From the NCBI RefSeq assembly GCF_020831405.1, contig NZ_JAJHPU010000017.1, forward strand, positions 204,662 through 268,661: a stretch of DNA of 64,000 nt. Direction: 5' to 3'. Below, in pieces: positions 1-8,696 of the stretch. Each line of letters starts with the position of its first letter. The first letter of the stretch is position 1. The notes below the pieces were generated by a model, which worked only from the letters and a program-made list of their open reading frames with translations, was not told the DNA's origin and made no database searches. Both the position numbers and the translations under genes were made by a program. The stretch comes from Pseudomonas oryzagri. Its GTDB lineage: Bacteria; Pseudomonadota; Gammaproteobacteria; Pseudomonadales; Pseudomonadaceae.

Positions 1-485
1 TAGGAGAACGCCCGCTGCATCACCCGGCGCGACTTGCGATACCAGTTGTCCCACAGGTAGGCCAGGGTGTTGGACAGGCCCTCGCCCTTGAACTGGCCCT
101 CGACCACCACCCGGTGCAGGTTCTTCTGCCGCTTGAGGAACTCCAGCGGCTGGTCGATGCGATACAGACGCACGTCGACCCCGCCGTAGGCCTCCATGCG
201 ATAGCGCCGGTAGTCGCGGCCCGGCGCCTCCAGACGCACGCGGGCCACTTCGTCGCTGGCGAAGCTGCTGTCGGCGAGCAGGAAGAACGACTCGCCGCTC
301 TGCGGCGTGTAGCCGCTCGACTGCACCGCGTCGTCGGCCTGAGCGAGCGGCAGCAGCAGGAGCGCACAGAGCGCCAGGCCGAGCAGCCGGAGCAGGCCGC
401 GCAAGCGCCTTGCGAGCGTCAGCGGGTGAGAAAATGCAGCCGATAGATGCCGATGAAGTTGGGATTGGCGGCGTCGGGTATCCAT
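1..485 (-). CDS. magD: MagD-like bacterial alpha-2-macroglobulin, N-terminal part only
   Basis: Only the first ~160 codons are present; the gene runs off the left edge. In Pseudomonas aeruginosa MagD is a large periplasmic alpha-2-macroglobulin homologue (protease-trapping family) made from the mag operon. The visible protein has a basic start, a leucine-rich hydrophobic core and a likely signal-peptidase site after A-Q-A, then mature sequence starting DDAVQSSGY and passing through [10 protein letters not shown] and [16 protein letters not shown]. Assignment rests mainly on its place after magA-magB-magC, since the diagnostic C-terminal domains are outside the window. The start is ambiguous. 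An ATG at 485 lies inside magC, 6 nt after AAGGA, and gives a long basic n-region. A TTG at 404 would give a compact 23-residue signal peptide. I use 485. Confidence 0.72.
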   Translation of the reverse strand, partial: MDTRRRQSQLHRHLSAAFSHPLTLARRLRGLLRLLGLALCALLLLPLAQADDAVQSSGYTPQSGESFFLLADSSFASDEVARVRLEAPGRDYRRYRMEAYGGVDVRLYRIDQPLEFLKRQKNLHRVVVEGQFKGEGLSNTLAYLWDNWYRKSRRVMQRAFS

Positions 486-1069
486 CGGGTGTCCTTCCAT
501 GTCATGAGTTGTTGCACGCCGACCTCGCGCATGCCGTTGTCGGTCGGTGTGGTGGTGCCGGTGTGGTAGACGATCGCGCGGCCCATCCAGATCATCAGGT
601 GCTGGTCGTCGCCCTGGTCGAAGAAGATCAGGTCGCCGGGGCGCGCCTGGTTGAGGTCGCGGCCCATGAACGTGCTGTTGTGCTGGATCAGCTTGATGGC
701 GTTGACGTAGGGGCCGAATTCGTCGCCGCCCTGGCTCCAGCGCTGCGCCAGCTGGCGCTGCTCCTCGCTCAGCGCCAGCTCCGGCGGCAGGTAGCGGTTG
801 GACAGGCCGTTGCTGCGCAGCCACTTGCCGTCGTGGACCTTGAGCGCCTCGTTGGCGGCGAAGCGCACCAGGCCCGCGCAGTCCTGCTGGTGCCAGCGCG
901 GGCTGGGCCCCTGGCGCAGCTGCTCCTGGGCGATGCGCACGAACCAGGCGCGGAACAGCTGCGACTGCTCGGCGTCGAGCGGCAGCGTTTCCTGCGCGCG
1001 CAATGCCGGACTGCCGAGCAGTAGCAGCAGCACGCCGGCGATCGGCAACAGTCGTGCGGCGACGATCAT
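419..1069 (-). CDS. magC: MagC, DUF1175 (YfaT-like) periplasmic protein
   Basis: 216-residue protein with a hydrophobic N-terminal signal ([19 protein letters not shown], predicted cut near LRA-QE). The body carries the DUF1175 features: an early [16 protein letters not shown] block, a central [21 protein letters not shown] block and a C-terminal [16 protein letters not shown] block. The Cys and the later His-containing block recall NlpC/P60-like folds, but that is inference. E. coli yfaT belongs to the equivalent yfaPQST cluster. The start at 1069 is chosen over an in-frame upstream ATG because it overlaps the magB stop as ATGA, so the two are probably translationally coupled. Its exact function is unknown; it presumably assists or accompanies the alpha-2-macroglobulin in the periplasm. 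Confidence 0.85.
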   Translation of the reverse strand: MIVAARLLPIAGVLLLLLGSPALRAQETLPLDAEQSQLFRAWFVRIAQEQLRQGPSPRWHQQDCAGLVRFAANEALKVHDGKWLRSNGLSNRYLPPELALSEEQRQLAQRWSQGGDEFGPYVNAIKLIQHNSTFMGRDLNQARPGDLIFFDQGDDQHLMIWMGRAIVYHTGTTTPTDNGMREVGVQQLMTWKDTRWIPDAANPNFIGIYRLHFLTR

Positions 1070-2790
1070 TCCAGCGCCCGCCAGTGCAGCGGCAGCCACT
1101 GCCAGCGTTCGTCGGCCTCGCTGCCCGCCGGCAGGGTCAGGGCATAGCGCTGGTGCCCGGCCAGCGCCTGCAGCTTGGGCAGCAGGTGGGCCTGTGCCGC
1201 GTTGCGGAACACCGGCTCCATATCCGCCGGCAGGCTGTCGAGGGTTTCCCGCTCGAGCAGCGCCGCCAGCGCCTGAGGCGCCAGGTAGGCGGGCACCAGG
1301 GCATCGCCGGGCAGCACTTCGGCCAGCGGCGGGAAGCGCTTGTCGAGGGTATCGATGGCCTTGTCGACCAGGCGGTCGTCCAGCGAGAACAGCAGGGTCG
1401 AACCGTGCCGCGCCAGGCTGACGCGGAAGAAGCCGCTGGCTGCCAGGGCGTCCGGCTGCGCGGCCTCATCGGCGGGATATTGGCCGAAATTGGAGCCGAC
1501 CTCGCGCTGCCAGCGGTGCGCCGCCCCCAGCTTCTCCCGGCTCACCGGGAAGATGCCCTCGGCGGCCTGGGACTCCCAGGCGCCGATCAGCTCACCGAAC
1601 AGCTGGCCGAGCTGCTCGTCGCTGGCCGCGTCGGGCTCTGCACGCAACTGCGCGACCAGCAACGGCGAGTGCAGGCGCGAGTCGGCGTACCAGCACAGCC
1701 CGGCCGCGCCACCCAGCTGCCGCGCCAGGCTGCCGGCCGCCTCGGCGGCGGCGCCGGTCCTGGCCAACATCCCGGCCGCCACCTCGGGCGCAACCGGCAG
1801 GGCCACGCAGGCACTGGCGCCCAGCGGCATCGCCCGCCACACCGGAGCGAAATCGAGCTCGGCGTGGTCATCGACCTCGTCCAGTGCCAGGTAGCTGTGC
1901 CAGCCCTCGCCGTCCAGCTCGAAACGCAGGCCGGCGAAGGCCGGAACGAAGCGCTGGTAGCCCAGCGCCAGGTAGCCGGCGCCGAGGGTGATGCGCTGGC
2001 TCGCCTCGGCGCGGGCGTCGAGGCCGAAGCGCTCGGCGAACGGGCTGTCACCCTCCAGCAGGGCCTCGACGCTCGTCGCGGCGTCATGGGCCAGCCGGGC
2101 GGCGTCGTCTTCGCCGTCGAACAGCAGGCCCTGGCCGGACAGCACCAGCAGCTGGTCGCCATGGCTGGCGAACAGCAGGTTGCGTCCGGCGTTGTAGCGC
2201 AGGCGATAGAGCGCCACCGGCGTGTCGTCGACCTGCAGCTCGCCGACCTTGCGCAGCTGGCTGTCGTCGCTGGCGACACGGGCCAGCGGCTCGAGCACGC
2301 GGGCCAGTCCGCCGCGCTGGATGACCAGCAGGAAGTGCTTCAGCTTGCCGTCGGCGCCGCGCCACAGGGCGACTTGCGCGGGCTGGTCGAGCAGCTCGTC
2401 GAGCAGGCTGTCCTGCAGGGTCAGCTCGTGCTCGTAGACGATCCGCCGCAGGCTGCCATTCAGGCCCAGGCGATCGGCATGCTGCTCGTAGTAGAAGACG
2501 AAGTCCTCGGTCAGGGTATCGCGCAGCAGCGGCACCGCCAGCAGGTCCCTGGGCAAACGGCTGAGCGAGGCGCTCTCGATCAGCACGTCGGGACGGCGCA
2601 GGTCCAGGCGCAGCGCATTCTGCGCGGCCGGCTCGGCGGCCGGCGCGGGTGCGCGCGACAGCCAGCCATACAAGGCACCGGCGGCCAGCGGCAGGCCGAA
2701 GCTCAGGACGATCAGCCAGCCGCCCAGGCGCGCCCGGGTCTTGCCGCCCGCGGCCGTGCGAGCGCTGGCGGACGAGGTGTTCGCGTTCAT
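1066..2790 (-). CDS. magB: MagB, DUF2138 (YfaA-like) membrane-anchored protein
   Basis: 574-residue protein with a short cytoplasmic N-terminus, one transmembrane segment at about residues 24-43 ([20 protein letters not shown]) and a large periplasmic domain of the DUF2138 type (for example [45 protein letters not shown]). The start at 2790 is preceded by GGGGAG; an upstream in-frame codon would add 27 residues of non-conserved leader. The stop overlaps magC as ATGA. In P. aeruginosa the homologue lies in the magABCDEF operon and is thought to work with MagD at the inner membrane. No enzymatic motif is visible. Confidence 0.85.
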   Translation of the reverse strand: MNANTSSASARTAAGGKTRARLGGWLIVLSFGLPLAAGALYGWLSRAPAPAAEPAAQNALRLDLRRPDVLIESASLSRLPRDLLAVPLLRDTLTEDFVFYYEQHADRLGLNGSLRRIVYEHELTLQDSLLDELLDQPAQVALWRGADGKLKHFLLVIQRGGLARVLEPLARVASDDSQLRKVGELQVDDTPVALYRLRYNAGRNLLFASHGDQLLVLSGQGLLFDGEDDAARLAHDAATSVEALLEGDSPFAERFGLDARAEASQRITLGAGYLALGYQRFVPAFAGLRFELDGEGWHSYLALDEVDDHAELDFAPVWRAMPLGASACVALPVAPEVAAGMLARTGAAAEAAGSLARQLGGAAGLCWYADSRLHSPLLVAQLRAEPDAASDEQLGQLFGELIGAWESQAAEGIFPVSREKLGAAHRWQREVGSNFGQYPADEAAQPDALAASGFFRVSLARHGSTLLFSLDDRLVDKAIDTLDKRFPPLAEVLPGDALVPAYLAPQALAALLERETLDSLPADMEPVFRNAAQAHLLPKLQALAGHQRYALTLPAGSEADERWQWLPLHWRALE

Positions 2791-2874
2791 CTCTCCAACT
2801 CCCCAACTCTTCCCTGTAGCGTACGGCCCGGTAAGGCGAGCGCCCTTGCCGACCCCGCGCCGAGGAACCATCCG

Positions 2875-3666
2875 TTAATAGTCGAACGCCTTGATCAGCT
2901 GCAGATCGCCGATGCCGCGCAGGGGCACCAGAAAGGTCTCGCGCTTTTCGTTCGGTGTGTTTTCGTTGAATACCAGGCTGATCTGCGCGGTGATGACTTC
3001 GTTCTGGTTGCTGCCGGCCTGGAAGTTGTAGCCACCGCTGCCCAGGTTGCCCCAGTAGTTGACGTAGACCAGGTAGGTGCCGTGCAGCGGCGCGGTCATG
3101 GTGAACATTTCCGGGCCGGGGCCGTCGACGCTGTCGACGTCGAGGCCGCCGCCATTGCTCATCACCGGGTCGGCCCAGAAGGCGTGCTGGCCGTCCGGAG
3201 TGAGCAGGTGCAGGTCCAGCTCGGCCTTGGGATCGTCCCAGCCGAGGACGACCCGCACCCGTGCCGGCGTCTTCAGGCTGTCGGCCTCGTAGAACTGCAC
3301 GCGCTTGAGCGACTGGCCATCGGCGCTGGCCAGCTCGACGCTGTTGGAGCCGGCGCCGAAGTTGTACGGCCGGACGAAACGCCCCTGGGCATCGGTGTAC
3401 AGCGGCAGCGGATTGCCGTTGACCACCAGGCGGTGCGGCTGGCGCTGGCCTTCGAGACCTTGCAGGCGCCCTTCGATCAGGCTGCGCCCGCGTTGTCCGC
3501 CGCGGTCGATGGGCGGGGTGGGATAGGCCACGCGCGGGCCCTGCTGCGGTTCGAGCAGCCCGGAATGGCGCCAGCCGCCGACGGGCCCGTCGAGCTGGGC
3601 CGCAGGCTCGGCCCAGGCCCCCACGGCGCAGCCGAGCAGGCTCAGAGATAGCAGAGGAATGCGCAT
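2875..3666 (-). CDS. magA: MagA, DUF2135 (YfaP-like) periplasmic protein
   Basis: 263 residues, starting with a clear Sec signal peptide (MRIPLLSLSLLGCAVGAWA, cut before EPAAQ). The C-terminal half is a DUF2135 domain: RVVLGWDDPKAELDLHLLTP, then the Asp/Gly-rich VDGPGPEMFTM and a beta-rich GTYLVYVNYWGN segment. This is a carbohydrate-binding-like beta-sandwich fold also seen in E. coli YfaP. It is the first gene of the mag group here, 124 nt after roxR on the same strand, with AAGGGA ahead of the ATG. P. aeruginosa work reports control of mag translation by RsmA; the GGA in this ribosome-binding site would fit such a site, but one motif is weak evidence. Confidence 0.85.
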   Translation of the reverse strand: MRIPLLSLSLLGCAVGAWAEPAAQLDGPVGGWRHSGLLEPQQGPRVAYPTPPIDRGGQRGRSLIEGRLQGLEGQRQPHRLVVNGNPLPLYTDAQGRFVRPYNFGAGSNSVELASADGQSLKRVQFYEADSLKTPARVRVVLGWDDPKAELDLHLLTPDGQHAFWADPVMSNGGGLDVDSVDGPGPEMFTMTAPLHGTYLVYVNYWGNLGSGGYNFQAGSNQNEVITAQISLVFNENTPNEKRETFLVPLRGIGDLQLIKAFDY

Positions 3667-3790
3667 GAATAGTCCCTTATCGGCGCAACCCGTGCAGCCT
3701 AGCGATTCGGCCGGCGGCTGCCAACCGCCCGCCGGCGGGATTGCCGCCTGGGTCTCAGCGACCGTGGCGGCTCACGCGTAGTGGCGGGCC

Positions 3791-4351
3791 TCAGCGGCGT
3801 ACCGGACGCTTCTGCAGCTTGCGCTGCAGGGTACGGCGGTGCATGCCCAAGGCGCGGGCGGTGGCGGAGATGTTGCCGTCGTGCTCGTTGAGCACGCGCT
3901 GGATGTGCTCCCACTGCAGGCGATCCACGGACATCGGGTTGTCGGGCACCAGGCTGTCGAGGTCGGCGTGCTCGGAGAGCAGCGCGGCCAGCACGTCGTC
4001 GGCGTCGGCCGGCTTGCACAGGTAGTTGCAGGCGCCGCGCTTGATCGCCTCCACCGCGGTGGCGATGCTCGAGTAGCCGGTGAGGATCACCACGCGCATC
4101 TCGCTATCCAGCTCGAGCAGCTTGGGCAGCAGCACCAGGCCGGAATCGCCGCCCATCTTCAGGTCGAGCACCGCGTAGTCGGGAAGGTCGCGCTCGGCCA
4201 GAGCCAGGCCATCCTCCGCCGAACTGGCCACCGACACACGCATGCCGCGCCGGGTCATGGCGCGGGCCAGCACGCGGGTGAAGGTCTCGTCGTCGTCCAC
4301 CAGCAGCAGATGCGGCTGTTCTTCGGTGTCGAATCGGGCTTCTTCGCTCAT
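3791..4351 (-). CDS. roxR: RoxR, RegA/PrrA-family redox response regulator
   Basis: 186-residue response regulator. The receiver domain (about 14-125) shows the acidic pocket D19-D21, phospho-acceptor D63 (AVLDLKMGG), T91 and K113. The C-terminal ~35 residues form a Fis-type helix-turn-helix (NISATARALGMHRRTLQRK), the RegA/PrrA/ActR signature. In P. aeruginosa RoxSR senses respiratory state and activates the cyanide-insensitive oxidase (cio) among other targets. The partner kinase roxS lies 28 nt upstream on the same strand, so the pair is an operon. The mag genes follow downstream in the same orientation with no strong terminator between. Confidence 0.95.
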   Translation of the reverse strand: MSEEARFDTEEQPHLLLVDDDETFTRVLARAMTRRGMRVSVASSAEDGLALAERDLPDYAVLDLKMGGDSGLVLLPKLLELDSEMRVVILTGYSSIATAVEAIKRGACNYLCKPADADDVLAALLSEHADLDSLVPDNPMSVDRLQWEHIQRVLNEHDGNISATARALGMHRRTLQRKLQKRPVRR

Positions 4352-4379
4352 CTCGATCCTCGCAAGGCAGAATCGGCGT

Positions 4380-5636
4380 TCAGGCGACGCCGTAATTGCG
4401 CGGCAGACGCAACTCGGTCAGCGTGCCGCCTTCTTCGTGATTGTAAAGCTTCACTGTACCACCGACACGGGTCACGCTGGCCTGGCTGAGGAACAGACCG
4501 AGGCCGAAGCCCTTGCCCTTGGTGGTGAAGAACGGCTTGCCGAGTTGCTCGGCGATCGCCAGTGGCACGCCGACGCCGTGGTCGCGGATGCTCAGGCAGA
4601 TTTCCCGCGCATCCCAGTCCAGGCGGATGTCCAGGTCGTCCGGGCAGGCGTCGGCGGCATTGTTGAGCAGGTTGAGCAGCGCCTGGCTGAGGTCGGTCGG
4701 CGGCATCAGTCGCGGCGGCGCGCCGACACCCAGGCACTGGTAGCGATAGGTGGCTTCCGGACGCATCAGGTGCCAGCGCTGCAGCATCGCCTCCAGCCAT
4801 TCGCTGACGGTCTGCTCGACGATCGCCTGGCGGCGCTCGGCCTCGGCGGCGCGCACCAGCTGCTGCAGGGTGTCCTTGCACAGCTTGACCTGCTCCTGGA
4901 GCAGGGAAAGATCCTCCTGCAACACCGGCTGGTCGCGATGCTCCAGGCGCAGCTCGTTGAGCAGCACGCTCATGGTCGACAGCGGCGTGCCCAGTTCGTG
5001 GGCGGCGCCAGCCGCCTGGGCGGCGACGGCGAGCAGCTGCTGGTCGCGCATGCCTTCCTCGCGGCGCTGGGCGCGCAGCTGCTCCTGGCGGCGCAGCTCC
5101 TCGGCCATCTTGGCGACGAAGAAGGTGATCAGCCCGGCGGCGAGCGCGAAGCTCAGCCACATGCCGTAGACCAGCAGGCTCTCGCGCGGCTCGGCCGGCA
5201 GGTCCAGCGGATGCGACCAGACCAGCAGCAGGGTGTAGCTGGCCAGCGCCAGGCCGGCGAGGAGCAGGGTATACAGCCAGGGCAGGGTCGCCGCGGCGAT
5301 GGTCAGCGGCACCAGGTAGTAGGACACGAAGGGGTTGCTCGAACCGCCGGTGTAGTACAGCAGCACGCTGTGGATCACCAGGTCGCAGCCGAGCTGGATC
5401 GCGTACTCCAGTTCGGCGACCGGCCAGGAGGCGCGCAGACGCAGGGCGGTGAAAATGCTCAGCAGCCCGGACACGCCGAGGGTGACGGCCAGCTCGGTCC
5501 ACGGCAGCGGCAGACGGTCGGACCACCAGGCGAAACCGACCGAGCCGGCCTGGGCGGCCAGCACGAGCAGACGGATGAGCACCAGCCGGGCGAGGTTCTG
5601 CAGGCTGGCGGAGAATAGCTGGACGGGTGCTTGCAT
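4380..5636 (-). CDS. roxS: RoxS, RegB/PrrB-family redox sensor histidine kinase
   Basis: 418-residue kinase with an N-terminal multi-helix membrane domain (about 15-175), then DHp and ATPase domains. It has the RegB quinone-binding heptad GGxxNPF at residues 97-103 (GGSSNPF) and an H-box AAHELGTPL with H213 as phospho-acceptor. Cys253 lies exactly 40 residues after the H-box His, the spacing of the redox-active Cys265 after His225 in Rhodobacter RegB. N-box (LNLLNNAADACP) and G-box (IRDHGVGVP) are intact. Start ATG 5636 is chosen because it gives the family length; in-frame upstream codons would add a non-conserved leader. It transfers phosphate to RoxR. Confidence 0.95.
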   Translation of the reverse strand: MQAPVQLFSASLQNLARLVLIRLLVLAAQAGSVGFAWWSDRLPLPWTELAVTLGVSGLLSIFTALRLRASWPVAELEYAIQLGCDLVIHSVLLYYTGGSSNPFVSYYLVPLTIAAATLPWLYTLLLAGLALASYTLLLVWSHPLDLPAEPRESLLVYGMWLSFALAAGLITFFVAKMAEELRRQEQLRAQRREEGMRDQQLLAVAAQAAGAAHELGTPLSTMSVLLNELRLEHRDQPVLQEDLSLLQEQVKLCKDTLQQLVRAAEAERRQAIVEQTVSEWLEAMLQRWHLMRPEATYRYQCLGVGAPPRLMPPTDLSQALLNLLNNAADACPDDLDIRLDWDAREICLSIRDHGVGVPLAIAEQLGKPFFTTKGKGFGLGLFLSQASVTRVGGTVKLYNHEEGGTLTELRLPRNYGVA

Positions 5637-5871
5637 AAGGGTTCCGAAAATCGGCGCGAGTATAACCAGAGCGACCTCCCCGATGCTTGCGGCAAATGGG
5701 CGCGGCAGCCCGTGGCCGCACCCGCGATGCTCCAGAAGGCGTCCAATCCCCCCTTCGCGACCACCGATCCGCGCGGGCGCCATCCCCTGCCGGGAACTGC
5801 GCCGCAACCGTCCGGTCCTACCCGGGATCGCCGGCTATCCTTGCCAGGCATCCCTAACGACAGGAGTCATC

Positions 5872-6582
5872 ATGTTGCCCATGCAACGCTTCGCCGCCCT
5901 CCTCGCCCTCGGCGCCAGCCTGAGTATCCTCCAGGTGCAGGCTATCGAGGAGCCCCGCTACAACCAGATCAGCCTGCGCGCCGAGGTCGGCCGCGAGGTG
6001 GCCCACGACCGCATGCACGTCACCCTCTACCGCGAGGAGCAGGATGCCGATCCGGCCAAGCTGGCGGCGCAGGTCACCGCCAGCCTCAACCGCGCCCTGG
6101 AACGCGCCCGCGCGATCAAGACGGTCAACCTGGGCCTGGGCAGCCGGCAGAGCTATCCGGTCTACGACGACAAGGGCCGCAAGGTGGTGGCGTGGCGCGA
6201 GCGCGCGGAGCTGCGCCTGGAAAGCGCCGACTTCGCCGCGCTGGCCAAGCTGAGCGGCGAGCTGCTCGACGAGCTGCAAATGGCCGACATGCACTTCAGT
6301 CTGTCCGCCGACAGCCGCAAGGTGCATGAGGACCAGTTGCTCAAGCAGGCGGTGGCCGCCTTCAAGGCGCGTGCCCAACTGGTCAGCGAGGCGATGGGCG
6401 CCAGCGGCTACAAGCTGGTGCGCCTCGACCTCAACAGCAGCGGCGGTTCGCGCCCGCCGATGCCGATGGCGGCGATGAAGGACATGCGCATGGCGGAAAG
6501 CGCGCCGGTGCCGCAGATCGAGGGCGGCAACAGCGAGCTGGAAGTGAACGCCAGCGGGGTGATCGAAGTACAGCTGCCCTGA
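5872..6582 (+). CDS. SIMPL-domain (DUF541) periplasmic protein
   Basis: 236 residues with an N-terminal signal peptide (MLPMQRFAALLALGASLSIL...VQA, cut before IEEP). It is a single SIMPL/DUF541 domain: NQISLRAEVGREVAHDRMHV near the start, a central helical ALERARAIKTVNLGL stretch, and a terminal LEVNASGVIEVQLP strand. Family members (E. coli YggE, BP26) form periplasmic oligomers tied to oxidative stress or outer-membrane homeostasis, but the molecular role is unsettled. The ATG at 5872 follows CAGGAG at good spacing. It is divergent from roxS; a SIMPL gene next to roxS is also found in P. aeruginosa (from memory). Confidence 0.85.
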   Translation: MLPMQRFAALLALGASLSILQVQAIEEPRYNQISLRAEVGREVAHDRMHVTLYREEQDADPAKLAAQVTASLNRALERARAIKTVNLGLGSRQSYPVYDDKGRKVVAWRERAELRLESADFAALAKLSGELLDELQMADMHFSLSADSRKVHEDQLLKQAVAAFKARAQLVSEAMGASGYKLVRLDLNSSGGSRPPMPMAAMKDMRMAESAPVPQIEGGNSELEVNASGVIEVQLP

Positions 6583-6640
6583 GCGGCAGCAGCGCCCGGT
6601 GCCGGCGGCTATCGCTGTCCGGCGCCGGCAGCAGGGCAAA

Positions 6641-6736
6641 TGGCGGAAGGCAGTGAGAGTCGAACTCACCCGGGAACGGCTGCCGTCCCCAACCGGGTTT
6701 GAAGCCCGGCCGCGCCACCGGGCGCGAATGCCTTCC
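6641..6736 (-). tRNA. selC: tRNA-Sec (anticodon UCA)
   Basis: The 96-nt gene folds as a bacterial selenocysteine tRNA. It has an 8-bp acceptor stem (GGAAGGCA with TGCCTTCC), discriminator G and encoded CCA, a 5-bp T stem (GTGAG/CTCAC around TTCGACT), and a long variable arm. The anticodon stem-loop is CCGGG-CTTCAAA-CCCGG, placing UCA at 6700-6702. It is charged with Ser by SerRS and converted to Sec by SelA. It begins 40 nt after the selB stop on the same strand, so it may be processed from the fdn-sel transcript. Confidence 0.97.
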
Positions 6737-6776
6737 CTGTCTCGCGGGCGGCCGGCCGCGGGCACGCAGCGCACCT

Positions 6777-8696
6777 TCATGCGGCGACCGCCAGAGCCAC
6801 CTGCGCCAGCGCGTTGTCGTGGCGCACCCGGCGCTCGTTGCCGCAGCGCCGGGTCAGGCCGATGCGGTCGAAGTGCTCGAGGATCTGCACGCAGCGCTTG
6901 CGGCCGATGCCCAGGCGATCGCGGAAGTCGACCACCCGGATCACGCCCAGCCGCGCCTCCAGCTGCACGACCAGGCGCGCCAGTTGCTGCAGGGTCTCCA
7001 GCGGATAGAACAGATCCTTGACCACCTGCTGCACCAGACCGAGGCGTGCCAGCTTGCGCAGCAGCAGGCGCATGGTGCCCTCCTCCACCGCCAGCGCGGC
7101 GGCCAGCTCGCGCACCCAGGGCGGGTCGAAGCCGCCTTCCAAGAGCAGCGGCCAGGCCCGGGCACGCAGTGCCTCGTCGGCCGCGGCGAGCTGCACGCGA
7201 TGCTCCGGCAGATGCAGCCAGGGGCCGCTGGCCTGCAGCGCACCGCGCGCCAGCGCCTGCTCCAGCAGGGCGACGAACAGCGGCCGCTCCAGTTCGGCGA
7301 AGGCAAAGCGGCGCAGGCGGTCGCGATCCGGGCCGAGCTCGTCGGGCTGCCCGGCGTGGAAGCGCGCCAGCGCCGCCACCAGGCGCGCGTCGAGCGCCTG
7401 CCAGTGGTCGCGCGGCAGCAGGCGCGGCCCGCCGCGGGTGGCGATTTCCAGCACCTCCCCCGGCACCCGCCAGAGCGCGCGCGGGCGGTTGAACTGGCGC
7501 TCCAACAATCCGGGATCGAGACCGTTGGCCGCCTCGGCCAGCAGGATCGGCAGCGCCTGCTCCAGGCCGCCGTCACGCAGCGCGGCGAGCTGGGCGAGGC
7601 GCGCCGGCGTACGCCGCGCCCGCGCCGGGGCGAAGGGATCGAGCACCCGGCCGCCGCCCAGGGTGCGCTGCGCCGACTGGTCGCGCAGCACCAGGGCGTC
7701 GCCGTGCACCGCGTGCAGCGGCGCGTTGAGCACCAGCTGGGCGAGCGCCCGCGCCCCCGGCGCCAGGCTGTCGCCTTCGAGCAGGGCGACGCGACCGGTG
7801 ACGTCGGCGGCGCCGAGGTGCACGTGCACCGGCGTCCAGTGTTTCAGCTCGCGCTCAGCGGGCAGCAGACGCAGGTCGATATCGATGCGCGTAGTCGGCG
7901 CGTGCAGCGCCTCGGCCAGCAGCCAGTCGCCGCGACGAATCAGCTCCACCGCCAGGCGTTCGCCGACGAGATTCAGCGCCACCCGCTGACCGGCGCAGGC
8001 CTCGAGCGCCTCGCGGTTCTGCGCATGCAGACCGCGCACCCGCACGCGCCGACCGGACGGGCTGAGCAGCAGCTCGTCGCCGACCGTCACCTGGCCGGCC
8101 AGCGCCGTGCCGGTGACCACCACGCCGGCGCCGGCGACACTGAAGACGCGGTCGATGGCCAGGCGGAAATGGCCGTCGGCGGCACGCGCCGCCAGCGTGC
8201 GCGCCTTGGCGGAGAGCGCCGCGCGCAGTTCGTCGATGCCCGCCCCGCTGAGGCTGGAAACAGGAAACAGCGGCGCGTCGGCATAGGGACCGGCGGCCAG
8301 CAGGCCGCGCACCTGCTCAGCCACCTCGGCCAGGCGCGCCGGCTCGACGCGGTCGCTCTTGGTCAGCGCCACCAGGGCGCGGGGAATGCCAAGCAGCTCG
8401 ACGATGGCCAGGTGCTCGCGGGTCTGCGGCATCACGCCGTCGTCGGCAGCCACCGCCAGCAGCACGCAGTCGATGCCGCCGGCGCCGGCCAGCATGTTGT
8501 GCACGAAGCGCTCGTGACCGGGCACGTCGATAAAACCGGTGAGGTTGCCGTCGCCGAGGTCGGCGTAGGCGTAGCCGAGATCGATGGTGATACCGCGCTC
8601 GCGCTCCTCGCGGCGGCGGTCGCCGGCCACTCCGGTCAGTGCGCGCAGCAGCGCGGTCTTGCCGTGATCGATATGCCCGGCGGTGCCGACGATCAT
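6777..8696 (-). CDS. selB: SelB, selenocysteine-specific translation elongation factor
   Basis: 639-residue GTPase that delivers Sec-tRNA to UGA codons marked by a SECIS hairpin. The EF-Tu-like domain shows G1 [11 protein letters not shown] (4-14), a switch region with GITIDL, G3 DVPGH (57-61) and G4 TKSD (112-115). Beta-barrel domains follow, then about 250 C-terminal residues of tandem winged helices, including [29 protein letters not shown], which bind SECIS RNA in the family. The start overlaps the selA stop as ATGA. With selA, selC and the UGA-containing fdnG in the same locus, the decoding pathway is complete here. Confidence 0.97.
   Translation of the reverse strand: MIVGTAGHIDHGKTALLRALTGVAGDRRREERERGITIDLGYAYADLGDGNLTGFIDVPGHERFVHNMLAGAGGIDCVLLAVAADDGVMPQTREHLAIVELLGIPRALVALTKSDRVEPARLAEVAEQVRGLLAAGPYADAPLFPVSSLSGAGIDELRAALSAKARTLAARAADGHFRLAIDRVFSVAGAGVVVTGTALAGQVTVGDELLLSPSGRRVRVRGLHAQNREALEACAGQRVALNLVGERLAVELIRRGDWLLAEALHAPTTRIDIDLRLLPAERELKHWTPVHVHLGAADVTGRVALLEGDSLAPGARALAQLVLNAPLHAVHGDALVLRDQSAQRTLGGGRVLDPFAPARARRTPARLAQLAALRDGGLEQALPILLAEAANGLDPGLLERQFNRPRALWRVPGEVLEIATRGGPRLLPRDHWQALDARLVAALARFHAGQPDELGPDRDRLRRFAFAELERPLFVALLEQALARGALQASGPWLHLPEHRVQLAAADEALRARAWPLLLEGGFDPPWVRELAAALAVEEGTMRLLLRKLARLGLVQQVVKDLFYPLETLQQLARLVVQLEARLGVIRVVDFRDRLGIGRKRCVQILEHFDRIGLTRRCGNERRVRHDNALAQVALAVAA

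Noticed and set aside
1003-3651. An 882-codon open frame on the plus strand
   Set aside because: It is antisense to magB and magA and has no recognisable domain. High GC makes such open frames common.
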